A stretch of DNA of 64,000 nucleotides from Gemmatimonadota bacterium (GTDB taxonomy: Bacteria; Gemmatimonadota; Gemmatimonadetes; Gemmatimonadales; GWC2-71-9): positions 2,499,501 to 2,563,500 of the forward strand of contig JADJOM010000003.1 of the NCBI GenBank assembly GCA_016713785.1. Reading direction: 5' to 3'. The notes below the pieces were generated by a model. It did no database searches. It had not been told where the DNA came from and was given only the letters and a program-made list of their open reading frames with translations. Every line of letters starts with the position of its first letter. The stretch's first letter is position 1. The position numbers and the translations under genes are program-made. Of this stretch, positions 51,174 through 58,636 are shown one piece after another.

Positions 51174-51287
51174 CTGGCGCTCCGACGGTGAGGATGCCCG
51201 GTCCAGAAGCCAGTGTCGTGCCACATGGCGAGTTGCTTGCGCCGCAAGGGGTTACGCCGTTGTGGCCCGGCAAGACCGTCCGGGATC

Positions 51288-51315
51288 GTGGACACTCGGC
51301 ACCCCGAGTGTCCAC
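51288..51315. promoter_or_regulatory. Perfect 12-bp inverted repeat upstream of fae
   Basis: GTGGACACTCGG (51288-51299), loop CACC, CCGAGTGTCCAC (51304-51315). It lies 115 bp before the candidate fae -10 box. With no T-run it may be a regulator site or attenuator. The remainder of 51174-51476 shows nothing else. Confidence 0.45.
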
Positions 51316-51476
51316 GGGCGCGGTCAGTCCGGAGGGAGGTCGTGCACTTCGCATAAACATGCGCGGCGGTCCGGCGCGCCACCTTGACAGTGCTCCGACC
51401 CACCGGCATTTTGTGGCCTCCTCGCGGGACTCGACTGGACCGCGCGGACCACCCCAGGACTGGGCGGCGTCCGGTC

Positions 51477-51482
51477 TACCCT
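51477..51482 (+). promoter_or_regulatory. Candidate -10 box (TACCCT) for fae
   Basis: TACCCT ends seven bases before an in-frame ATG at 51490. If transcription starts there, fae has either a 23-residue N-terminal extension or a short leader before ATG 51559. Confidence 0.35.
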
Positions 51483-51558
51483 CAGGCCCATGGATCCCCC
51501 TATGTCGATGTGGCGCGAGATCCTCACTTTCTTTTCTTCCCCGCAAGCGGAGGCAGGT

Positions 51559-52071
51559 ATGGCAGCGGATTTCTTCCTTGGCGAGTCGCTGGTTGGTGAG
51601 GGCAACGAGATTGCCCACATCGACCTGGTCATCGGCAGCAAGAGCGGCCATGCCGGCGCGGCGTTCGTGAACGCGCTTGCCAACAACAAGGATGGGTTCA
51701 CCACCCTCCTCGCCGTCGTGACCCCGAACCTCCCCTGCAAGCCCGACACCATCATGTTCAACAAGGTGACGATCAAGGGCGCGAAGCAGGCGGTGCAGAT
51801 GTTCGGCCCGGCGCAGGCCGCCGTGGCCCGCGCGGTCGTGGACAGCGTGGCGTCGGGCGTCATCCCGAAGGACAAGGCGAACGACTGGTGCATCCTGGTC
51901 GGCGTGTTCATTCACTGGCAGGCCGCCGACGATAAGAAGATCTACCAGTTCAACTACGAGGCCACCAAGCAGTCCATCGAGCGGGCGCTCAAGGGCCTGC
52001 CGACCGTGGACTCGGTCCTCGCCGGCGCCAAGACCGCCCGGCATCCGTTCTCGGGCGTCGACAACGCCTGA
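51559..52071 (+). CDS. fae: Formaldehyde-activating enzyme
   Basis: 170 residues. EIAHIDLVIGSKSGHAGAAF has the active-site His (residue 20); LAVVTPNLPCKPDTIMFNKVTIKGAKQAVQMFGPAQAAVA and VGVFIHWQAAD are nearly invariant in Fae. It joins formaldehyde to tetrahydromethanopterin giving methylene-H4MPT. Start 51559 has a strong Shine-Dalgarno (GGAGG) and matches family length; the frame is open to ATG 51490. It is the first gene of fae-mtdB. A 12-bp stem follows it, and may favour high fae mRNA. Confidence 0.95.
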   Translation: MAADFFLGESLVGEGNEIAHIDLVIGSKSGHAGAAFVNALANNKDGFTTLLAVVTPNLPCKPDTIMFNKVTIKGAKQAVQMFGPAQAAVARAVVDSVASGVIPKDKANDWCILVGVFIHWQAADDKKIYQFNYEATKQSIERALKGLPTVDSVLAGAKTARHPFSGVDNA

Positions 52072-52094
52072 GCCGGGTTTCCCGGCTGGTCCAG

Positions 52095-52123
52095 AGAGGG
52101 GCGGGGATCCCCCCCGCCCCTCT
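52095..52123 (+). terminator. 12-bp hairpin between fae and mtdB
   Basis: AGAGGGGCGGGG (52095-52106), loop ATCCC, CCCCGCCCCTCT (52112-52123), perfect, with only TTG after it. It would act as a partial terminator or 3' stabiliser. Confidence 0.55.
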
Positions 52124-52212
52124 TGCCGTTCACACGGGTGGCGTGCCACGACGGCCGCCACCGCACCGGGGACCCTCGGGTCCCGCCTCGCCCCGATCCG
52201 GATGACCGCGTA

Positions 52213-53085
52213 ATGCGCAACCTCCTGCTCCAGCTCGACAGCTCCCGGCACGCCAGCGTGTTCGACCAGGTCGTCGCCTATGATGGCGGCGCGGACGAGA
52301 TCATGAGCTACGGGGGCGTGACCCCCGAGGACGTCCGCGACCTGATCCACGGTTGCATGTTCACCCGTGGCGCCAAGGACCTGCGGCACACCGCCGTCTG
52401 GATCGGCGGCAACAACATGTCGCAGGGTGAGCAGCTGCTCGCCATGGCGGTCGACGCGATGTTCCCGCCGCTCACGGTCTCCGTGATGCTCGACTCCAAC
52501 GGCTCCAACACCACGGCAGTGGCCGCGGTCGTCAAGATCGAGCAGGCGGTGGGCGACCTGAAGGGCAAGAAGGTGGTGGTGCTGGCCGGCACCGGCCCGG
52601 TGGGCCAGCGCGCCGCGGGCCTGCTGGCTCGCGATGGCGCGCACGTGACCATCACCTCGCGGAAGCCCGAGCAGGGCGAGAAGGCGCGCCAGTTCATCAG
52701 CGCCCGCTTCAACGTGCAGGTGGAGTCCACCACGCTGTCCGACCCGGGCCAGCTCACCAAGGTGCTCGACGGCGCCGAGGTGCTGCTCAATTCCGGCCCG
52801 GCCGGGGTGCAGATGGTGGCCAAGTCGGCGTGGACGGCGATCAAGTCGCTGAAGGTGGCGGTGGACCTCAATGCGGTGCCGCCGCTGGGGATCGAAGGGG
52901 TCGGCGTGGACGACGCCGGCGAGCGGCGCGAGGGCGTGGTGGCGTACGGCGCGTTCGGCGTCGGCAACTTCAAGACCAAGCTGCACAAGCGCTGCATCGC
53001 CCGGCTGTTCGAGCGCAACGACCTGGTACTCGACGCCGAGACCATCGCCGACATCGCCCGGGAGATGCACCAGACCGGCGGCTGA
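52213..53085 (+). CDS. mtdB: NAD(P)-dependent methylene-H4MPT dehydrogenase
   Basis: 290 residues. LLLQLDSSRHASVFDQVVAYDGGAD and GGVTPEDVRDLIHGCMFTRG are the pterin-side sequence of MtdA/MtdB; KVVVLAGTGPVGQRAAGLLARDGA binds NAD(P). ITSRKPEQ, with Arg after the second strand, fits NADP use. It oxidises methylene-H4MPT to methenyl-H4MPT. The start at 52213 begins the conserved core; an upstream ATG at 52123 gives a low-complexity extension. It lies 141 bp after fae and 31 bp before the DUF1464 gene. Confidence 0.93.
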   Translation: MRNLLLQLDSSRHASVFDQVVAYDGGADEIMSYGGVTPEDVRDLIHGCMFTRGAKDLRHTAVWIGGNNMSQGEQLLAMAVDAMFPPLTVSVMLDSNGSNTTAVAAVVKIEQAVGDLKGKKVVVLAGTGPVGQRAAGLLARDGAHVTITSRKPEQGEKARQFISARFNVQVESTTLSDPGQLTKVLDGAEVLLNSGPAGVQMVAKSAWTAIKSLKVAVDLNAVPPLGIEGVGVDDAGERREGVVAYGAFGVGNFKTKLHKRCIARLFERNDLVLDAETIADIAREMHQTGG

Positions 53086-53116
53086 GCCTGCACCCGGCAC
53101 CGGAGGGCCGCGCACG

Positions 53117-54136
53117 ATGACCCGCGTCGTCGGCATCGACCCCGGCACCGTTTCACTCGATCTCGTGGGCCTCGAGGATGGCCGCGTCTGGCTGGACCGG
53201 ACGCTGCCGACCGCCGAGGCCCTCGCCGCGCCCGAGCACCTGGTGGCCCTGCTCACCAGCGGCGGGCCGCTGGACCTGGTCGCCGGCCCCTCGGGGTACG
53301 GCCTGCCGCTGGTCACCGCGGCCACCGCCACGGACGAGGACTACCGGCTCGCCTTCCTCGCGGCCGACGCCGCCACCGGTGGGATCGGCGGCCTGCGGCG
53401 CCTGGCGCGGGCCATCACCGGCGCGGGGCTCCCGATGGTCTTCACGCCGGGGGCCATCCACCTCCCCACGATACCCTCCCACCGCAAGCTCAACCGGGTG
53501 GACCTCGGCACCGCCGACAAGGTGGCGGCGGCCGCGCTCGGCGTCTGGGACCAGGCCCGTCGCGCCGGCGGCGCCGCGGCAACGTCGTTCGTCCTGCTCG
53601 AGCTGGGCGGCGCGTTCACCGCGGCGCTGGCCGTGGCCGGGGGAGCCATCGTCGATGGGATCGGAGGCACGGCCGGCCCCGTAGGGTGGCGGTCGAGCGG
53701 GGGCTGGGATGGCGAGGTGGCGTTCCTGGCCGGTGAGGTCACCAAGGAAATGCTCTTCCGGGGCGGGGTGGAAGGCGCACCGGACCTGCTGACTGCGTAC
53801 CTCGAGGGCGCGGAGAAGGCGGTGCGGTCGCTGCTGGCGTCCGTGCCGGCGCCGCGGGAGATCCTCCTTTCGGGGCGGCACGCGACGTCACCCGCGGTGC
53901 GGGACCCGCTGGTGGCGCGACTGTCTGGGGTGGCGCCGGTGCGGGCGCTCGAGGGGTTCGCCGCGGTGGCCAAGCAGGGGGCGCAGGGAGCGGCGCTGCT
54001 GGCGGACGGCCTGGCCGGCGGGGGGCACCGGGACATCGTGGCGGCGATGCGCCTGCGGGAGGCGCGCGGCACCGCGCTCGACCACCTGCGCGTCATCTCC
54101 CCGGCCGACGCGCGTCGGCGGCTCGGGCTGCCCTAA
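53117..54136 (+). CDS. DUF1464 family (ASKHA-type kinase-like) protein
   Basis: 339 residues. VVGIDPGTVSLDLVGLEDG begins like ASKHA phosphotransferases; TSFVLLELGGAFTAALAVAGGAIVDGIGGTAGP is the phosphate-2 loop and REILLSGRHATSPAVRDPLVARLSG the adenosine region. This is the DUF1464 family seen in archaea and in H4MPT-using bacteria. Its function is unknown; its site in the fae-mtdB operon points to cofactor or C1 metabolism. Its stop overlaps the convergent next gene by four bases. Confidence 0.8.
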   Translation: MTRVVGIDPGTVSLDLVGLEDGRVWLDRTLPTAEALAAPEHLVALLTSGGPLDLVAGPSGYGLPLVTAATATDEDYRLAFLAADAATGGIGGLRRLARAITGAGLPMVFTPGAIHLPTIPSHRKLNRVDLGTADKVAAAALGVWDQARRAGGAAATSFVLLELGGAFTAALAVAGGAIVDGIGGTAGPVGWRSSGGWDGEVAFLAGEVTKEMLFRGGVEGAPDLLTAYLEGAEKAVRSLLASVPAPREILLSGRHATSPAVRDPLVARLSGVAPVRALEGFAAVAKQGAQGAALLADGLAGGGHRDIVAAMRLREARGTALDHLRVISPADARRRLGLP

Positions 54137-55173
54137 TCGACTTCCAGGGCGAGCAGCGCCACCGCCACCGCGGGGGCGCAGTCCGCGATGCGGGCGGGCT
54201 CGGCCGCCGATCGCGGGAAGAGCGCGGCGAAGTCGAGCGCGGGGCGACCCACCCGCCGCGCGAGCTCGGGGACGAGGAACCGGCCGACCCCCGCGCCAAC
54301 CAGCGGCGCATCGACCGGCAGCAGCCCGCGGGCCAGCTGCCGTGCGCAGGCACCGGCCAGCCGCTCCACCTGCAGCCGCCGGAACTCGCCGGCGACGACT
54401 TCCCACTCCTGACGCGTGAAGGACTCGAGGTCGCGGCCGATCATCCGGCCAATGCGACGCGTGCTCTCCGCGATGCCCTTGGCGCCGCCGTCGGCGGCGG
54501 GATGCAGGTCCGCGCCCTCGGGCAGTTCGCGGGTCACCCGGTATACGTCGGCGGTGGTGGCGAAGTACTCCGCCATCAGGGGCACCTGGTCGGCTCCCAG
54601 TTGCACCGCCTGGCCCAGCGCCATGAGGGGAGTGCGGACCACGCCGGTGTAGACCAGTTCTCCGTTCACCAGCCGCCGGTAGTCGCCGGCGCCCGCGGTG
54701 CGCACCGCTCCCCCGGCCACCGGCACCAGGTCGGTGGTGGTGCTCCCGATGTCCAGGAAGAGCGCGGCGGGAAGCCGCCGCGCCACCACGGCCGCGCTCG
54801 CGAGCCAGTTGGCGGAGGCGATCGCGTCGGCGTACCTCGGGACGTCCCCCGGGCCGACGAATCGCGCCCCGTCGGCGAAGTACCGGAGGTCGGCGGCGGG
54901 AAGGAGGCGGCCCATGGCGCCGGCCAGGGCGATGACGCCGTCGCGGCGGCCGGGGAAGAGATCGGCCATTTCGCCGGTCATGGTGATGGCGTGCCGCGTC
55001 GCATCCCCGACAACGGGCAGTGCGGAGGCGATCGCCGCTTCGAGGTGCTGCAGCCCCTGCCATAGCGGGCAGGCGACCTGGGCCACGGCGACGACCTGGC
55101 CGTCCGGAGCCACGCGCGCCGCCTTGAGGTGTGCGCCACCCAGGTCCCACCCGATGACCGCGTCAGCGGGCAT
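54133..55173 (-). CDS. H4MPT-linked C1 transfer protein, hydantoinase/oxoprolinase family
   Basis: 346 residues: AVIGWDLGGAHLKAARVAPDGQ, ITMTGEMADLFPGRRDGV, FLDIGSTTTDLVPVAGGAVRTAG and FTRQEWEVVAGEFRRLQVERLA. This is the hydantoinase-like protein conserved only in organisms with the H4MPT pathway. It is probably needed to make a pathway cofactor (H4MPT or methylofuran), but the step is unknown. It is the last gene of a three-gene divergent operon; its ATG overlaps the previous stop by 11 bases. Confidence 0.88.
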   Translation of the reverse strand: MPADAVIGWDLGGAHLKAARVAPDGQVVAVAQVACPLWQGLQHLEAAIASALPVVGDATRHAITMTGEMADLFPGRRDGVIALAGAMGRLLPAADLRYFADGARFVGPGDVPRYADAIASANWLASAAVVARRLPAALFLDIGSTTTDLVPVAGGAVRTAGAGDYRRLVNGELVYTGVVRTPLMALGQAVQLGADQVPLMAEYFATTADVYRVTRELPEGADLHPAADGGAKGIAESTRRIGRMIGRDLESFTRQEWEVVAGEFRRLQVERLAGACARQLARGLLPVDAPLVGAGVGRFLVPELARRVGRPALDFAALFPRSAAEPARIADCAPAVAVALLALEVD

Positions 55174-56137
55174 GGGCCACCTCGAGGTCGAGGGTCACGG
55201 CCCGATCCACCACCGCGCGCGAGGCATGAAGCCCGAGCACCCGCGCGGCGAGGTTGACCCCGACGGCTTCACGGAGGGCGCCGCAGGAAGTGGTCAGGCG
55301 CGGATTCACCTCCACCACCGCCGGGCCATCGGGGGTGGCGATCAGGTCCACGCCGACGGGACCGGCCAGGCCGGGAATCGCCGCCACCACCCGCGCTCCG
55401 AGGCGGCGGAACGCGCCATCGCGGTCGGGGAGCGCGTTCACCACCAGGGCCTGCAGTCGGACGGCCCCCTGATGCACCGCCACTCGCTGCCGGTTCACCG
55501 CCAGCAGGTCCACCCCGTCGGGCAGCGCCACGAGCGAGAGGCTGAGCGGCTCGCCCGCCAGCCATGGCTGTGCCACCCAGCGACCGGGGTGGTGCGCCAG
55601 GCACTCGCGGGCGGCGCGCCAGTCCGGCACCTGCAGGGTATCGGTGGCGCCGGCGCCGTCGTCCGGCTTGAGCACCCATGGACCCGGCAGCCCAGGGAGG
55701 GCGGAACCGGCGCCGAACGTCGGGATGGTGGCGAGCCCCGCGGCGGCGAGGCGCGCGGCCGTGGCGGACTTGCTCGCGGCGATGCCGATCGCTTCGGGCG
55801 AGGAGCCCACCAGCGTGCGACCGGCCCCGCGGGTGGCCGCGGCGAGCGCCGCCAGCACGCCGCCGGTCTCCGGGGCCGTCGGCCAGGCGGCGTCGACCGC
55901 GGTCAGGCCCCGGCGATAGAGCGCGAGCGGCGATTCGCCCGGCCGGGGCTCGAGGGCATGCACCCCATCGAGCGGGGGCAGCCGGGGATCCCGGGACGTG
56001 AGCACCTCGACCGGCAGGTCGGCCAGGTCGCGCAGGACACTGCGCACCATGAGGTCGGCCTCGTGTACGAGGGCCGGCGATGGGGACTCCTCGAGCATGC
56101 CGCCGCCGGTCACGTGCTCATAGAGGAAGAGCCTCAC
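55163..56137 (-). CDS. ATP-grasp ligase, MfnD-like, of the C1 cofactor operon
   Basis: 324 residues. MRLFLYEHVTGGGMLEES starts in the manner of tyramine-glutamate ligase MfnD. GPWVLKPDDGAGATDTL is the ATP-grasp loop and VGVDLIATPDGPAVVEVNPRLTTSCGAL the metal-binding end. MfnD adds glutamate to tyramine in methanofuran biosynthesis, and bacterial methylofuran is made on the same plan, so this step is likely here. Overlaps the downstream gene by 11 bases and the upstream gene by four. Confidence 0.8.
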   Translation of the reverse strand: MRLFLYEHVTGGGMLEESPSPALVHEADLMVRSVLRDLADLPVEVLTSRDPRLPPLDGVHALEPRPGESPLALYRRGLTAVDAAWPTAPETGGVLAALAAATRGAGRTLVGSSPEAIGIAASKSATAARLAAAGLATIPTFGAGSALPGLPGPWVLKPDDGAGATDTLQVPDWRAARECLAHHPGRWVAQPWLAGEPLSLSLVALPDGVDLLAVNRQRVAVHQGAVRLQALVVNALPDRDGAFRRLGARVVAAIPGLAGPVGVDLIATPDGPAVVEVNPRLTTSCGALREAVGVNLAARVLGLHASRAVVDRAVTLDLEVAHAR

Positions 56138-57282
56138 GGGGCCCCCGCCGGCGACGGATCGGCCTGGATGGCGGCGCGCAGGGCCGCCTCACGCTGGCGC
56201 GCGGTGGCGGTCGCCTCGGGCGGCGTGCCCCCCTCGGCGAAGACGGTGCACACGGGGTCGCCGGCGCGGAAGCGGGTGCCGGGCATCGGGAGGTCGCGGC
56301 ACCATGGTGGGAAGGTGAACGCCGGCCCCGGCGACCACTCACCCAAGGCGGTCAGGAGCATGGATGCCCGCGCGGCGGCGGGCGGGGGGACGGCGGCCGG
56401 CAACTCCCCGGCGCAGGCGCGGAGGTGCTGGTCGAACAGGCCGGTCGCCCAGTCGGGATCGTAGAGCTCGAGGGTCGCGGTGGGCCGGGGGTTGAGTTCG
56501 AGCACCGAGAGGCGTTCCTCCTGGAGCAGGAAGTCGAGCCCGTTGAGCCCCACCACGCCCGTGGCCGCGGCGAGCGCGTCGAGGATCCCGTCCAGCGCGC
56601 GGAGCACGGCGGGCGGGAGCACCAGGCCGCCGACCGCCCCACCATAGAGGAATGGCAGCCCGTGCTGCGGGGCAACCCACTGCTCGCTGCATCCGATCCG
56701 GCAGGCGCGGTGGCCGTTGGCCAGGAAGAGCGCGGAGAGGGTGCGGCCGGTTTCCCGACGCTGGTAGTAGGCGTCGCGCCGGGTGGCGTGGAGGGTGGCC
56801 GGCTGGACGTGGACGCCGCCCGCGCCACCGACCCGCTTCCGCAGCCAGCCACCGGGATCCGTCGGCGCGGCGCGACGGACCTCCGGATGGGGGATCCCGA
56901 GTTGATCCAGCAATGGAAAGAACCGGTCGGGATCCTTCACCGCGGCGACGACCTCGGGACGGTTGCCCGCGAGGTGGCGGCCCTCCGCGAGGCGCGCGAG
57001 CAGCGCGGTGCGGCCCTCGAATCCCGACCCGGCGACCAGGCCCGCGCTGGCGTGGAGGGGCGCGAGTTCACGGGCGGCGCGGAGCAGCGTGCGGCGATCG
57101 AGTCGCGGAGCGCCCGCGGCGGCCACGGCCCGCGCCGTCAGCGCCGCCGCCCGGGTATCGCGATCGGCGAAGCAGTCGAGCACCACCACGGCATGTCCCC
57201 CGCGCGCCGCCGAGGCCGCGAGCATGCGGCCACTGATGGCCGCCACCAGCCAAGGCATCGGGGCCCGGCGGTCCGCGGTCAC
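56134..57282 (-). CDS. ATP-grasp protein of the C1 cofactor operon
   Basis: 382 residues: LVAAISGRMLAASAARGGHAVVVLDCFADRDTR (N-terminal pre-ATP-grasp), PGGWLRKRVGGAGGVHVQ (phosphate loop), GLNGLDFLLQEERLSVLELNPRPTATLELYD (metal-binding end). It resembles the uncharacterised ATP-grasp gene found in methylotroph H4MPT clusters. It may add glutamate or another amino acid to methylofuran or H4MPT. First gene of the divergent operon; GTG 57282 is the longest start and ATG 57258 is possible. Confidence 0.78.
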   Translation of the reverse strand: MTADRRAPMPWLVAAISGRMLAASAARGGHAVVVLDCFADRDTRAAALTARAVAAAGAPRLDRRTLLRAARELAPLHASAGLVAGSGFEGRTALLARLAEGRHLAGNRPEVVAAVKDPDRFFPLLDQLGIPHPEVRRAAPTDPGGWLRKRVGGAGGVHVQPATLHATRRDAYYQRRETGRTLSALFLANGHRACRIGCSEQWVAPQHGLPFLYGGAVGGLVLPPAVLRALDGILDALAAATGVVGLNGLDFLLQEERLSVLELNPRPTATLELYDPDWATGLFDQHLRACAGELPAAVPPPAAARASMLLTALGEWSPGPAFTFPPWCRDLPMPGTRFRAGDPVCTVFAEGGTPPEATATARQREAALRAAIQADPSPAGAP

Positions 57283-57340
57283 GGCCCACGCCGGGAACGG
57301 AGCGCGCGATCAATATGCACCGGGGGAGTTTAGCAGCTAT

Positions 57341-57346
57341 TATGTT
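57341..57346 (+). promoter_or_regulatory. Candidate -10 box (TATGTT) for fhcB
   Basis: In the divergent gap 57283-57355, TATGTT lies nine bases before ATG 57356, overlapping TATTAT (57338-57343). No Shine-Dalgarno. The fhc transcript may be leaderless. Confidence 0.35.
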
Positions 57347-57355
57347 CCGTTGACC

Positions 57356-58636
57356 ATGTCCGGTTCCCCCATGCCAGCACCCGATCGTCCCGGCGTCACC
57401 TGCCCCTTCTGCGGGCTGGTGTGCGACGACCTGCGCGTGGGTCCCGGCACGCGGGGGCTCGCCGTCACGGAGAACGGCTGCGCCGTGGCGGCGCGTGGCT
57501 TCGGCCAGGTGGCCACCGCCACGACGGGACCCCGGATCGCGGGCGCCCCGGCCACGCTTGCCGACGCGGCGGCGGCAGCGGCGCGGCTGCTTGCGGCGGC
57601 GCGGCGGCCGCTCATCGGCGGGCTCGGCACCGACGTGCAGGGGGCGCGCGCCGCCTGCCGGCTCGCCGACCAGACCGGCGGGGTCCTCGATCACATGAAC
57701 GGCGCCGGGGCCATCCGCAACCTGCTGGTGCTGCAGGACAGCGGCTGGATCACCACGACGCTCTCCGAGATCCGCAATCGCTGCGACCTCCTCATCCTGG
57801 CCGGCGGGGACATCACCAGCCGGTTCCCGAGGTTCTTCGAGCGCACCATCGCCGCCCCCGAGGCCCTGTTCGGCGGCGACCGCCAGTGTGCCACGGTATT
57901 CCTGGGCCGGGGCCCGCAGGCGGGCGTCACGCTGCCGGGGCCGGTCGAGGTGATCGGCTGCGAGGTGGCGGAGCTGGGTCAGGCGTTCGGCCTGCTGCGC
58001 GCGCTGCTGGCGGGACGACCGGTGCAGGCAACCAGCGCGGCGGGGGCGCCGCTCGCGGTGTGGCAGGGCCTGGCGGACCGGATGCGCGCCGCGACGTACG
58101 GCGTGGTCGCCTGGGCGGCGCCCGACTTCGACTTCCCCCACGCCGAGCTGGCGATTCAGACCCTGTGCGAGCTGGTGAAGGACCTCAACCGCGACACCCG
58201 GTTCTCGGGGCTTCCGCTGGGCGGCAGTGACGGCGACATCACCGTGGACGCGGTGTCGCTGTGGCAGACGGGCTTCGGGCTGCGGGCCGCGTTCGGGGCG
58301 GGCGGCCCCACGCAGGACCTGCACCAGCACGCGACGGCGCGCCTGCTCGCCAGTGGTGAGGCCGACGCGCTGGTATGGGTCTCGAGCTTCGACCCGGCGC
58401 GCACGCCCCCGGCGAGCACGGTCCCGACGGTGGTGCTGGGGCACGCGGCGATGACCCTGCCGGCCGAGCCGGCGGTGTTCATCCCCGTGGGCACGCCGGG
58501 CGTGGATCACGCGGGGCACCTCTTCCGCACGGACCGGGTGGTGGCGCTGCCGCTCGCCGCGCTGCGCGGCAGCGCGCTGCCGAGCGTGGCGGAGGCGCTG
58601 GACGCCATCGGGGCCGCCCTCGAGGGGGGCCGCTGA
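57356..58636 (+). CDS. fhcB: Formyltransferase/hydrolase complex subunit B (FwdB-like)
   Basis: 426 residues of the FwdB/FmdB type. VTCPFCGLVCDDLRV...ENGC keeps the 4Fe-4S pattern of formylmethanofuran dehydrogenases. Where FwdB has the Mo/W-ligand cysteine (ASVCHGP-like), this protein reads NGAGAIRNLL, so the metal ligand is gone. That fits Fhc, which hydrolyses formyl-methylofuran to formate and does not use tungsten or molybdenum. GNIT-type loops (LPLGGSDGDITVDAVSLWQTGF) are present. The gene is followed by fhcA with overlapping stop and start. Confidence 0.9.
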   Translation: MSGSPMPAPDRPGVTCPFCGLVCDDLRVGPGTRGLAVTENGCAVAARGFGQVATATTGPRIAGAPATLADAAAAAARLLAAARRPLIGGLGTDVQGARAACRLADQTGGVLDHMNGAGAIRNLLVLQDSGWITTTLSEIRNRCDLLILAGGDITSRFPRFFERTIAAPEALFGGDRQCATVFLGRGPQAGVTLPGPVEVIGCEVAELGQAFGLLRALLAGRPVQATSAAGAPLAVWQGLADRMRAATYGVVAWAAPDFDFPHAELAIQTLCELVKDLNRDTRFSGLPLGGSDGDITVDAVSLWQTGFGLRAAFGAGGPTQDLHQHATARLLASGEADALVWVSSFDPARTPPASTVPTVVLGHAAMTLPAEPAVFIPVGTPGVDHAGHLFRTDRVVALPLAALRGSALPSVAEALDAIGAALEGGR

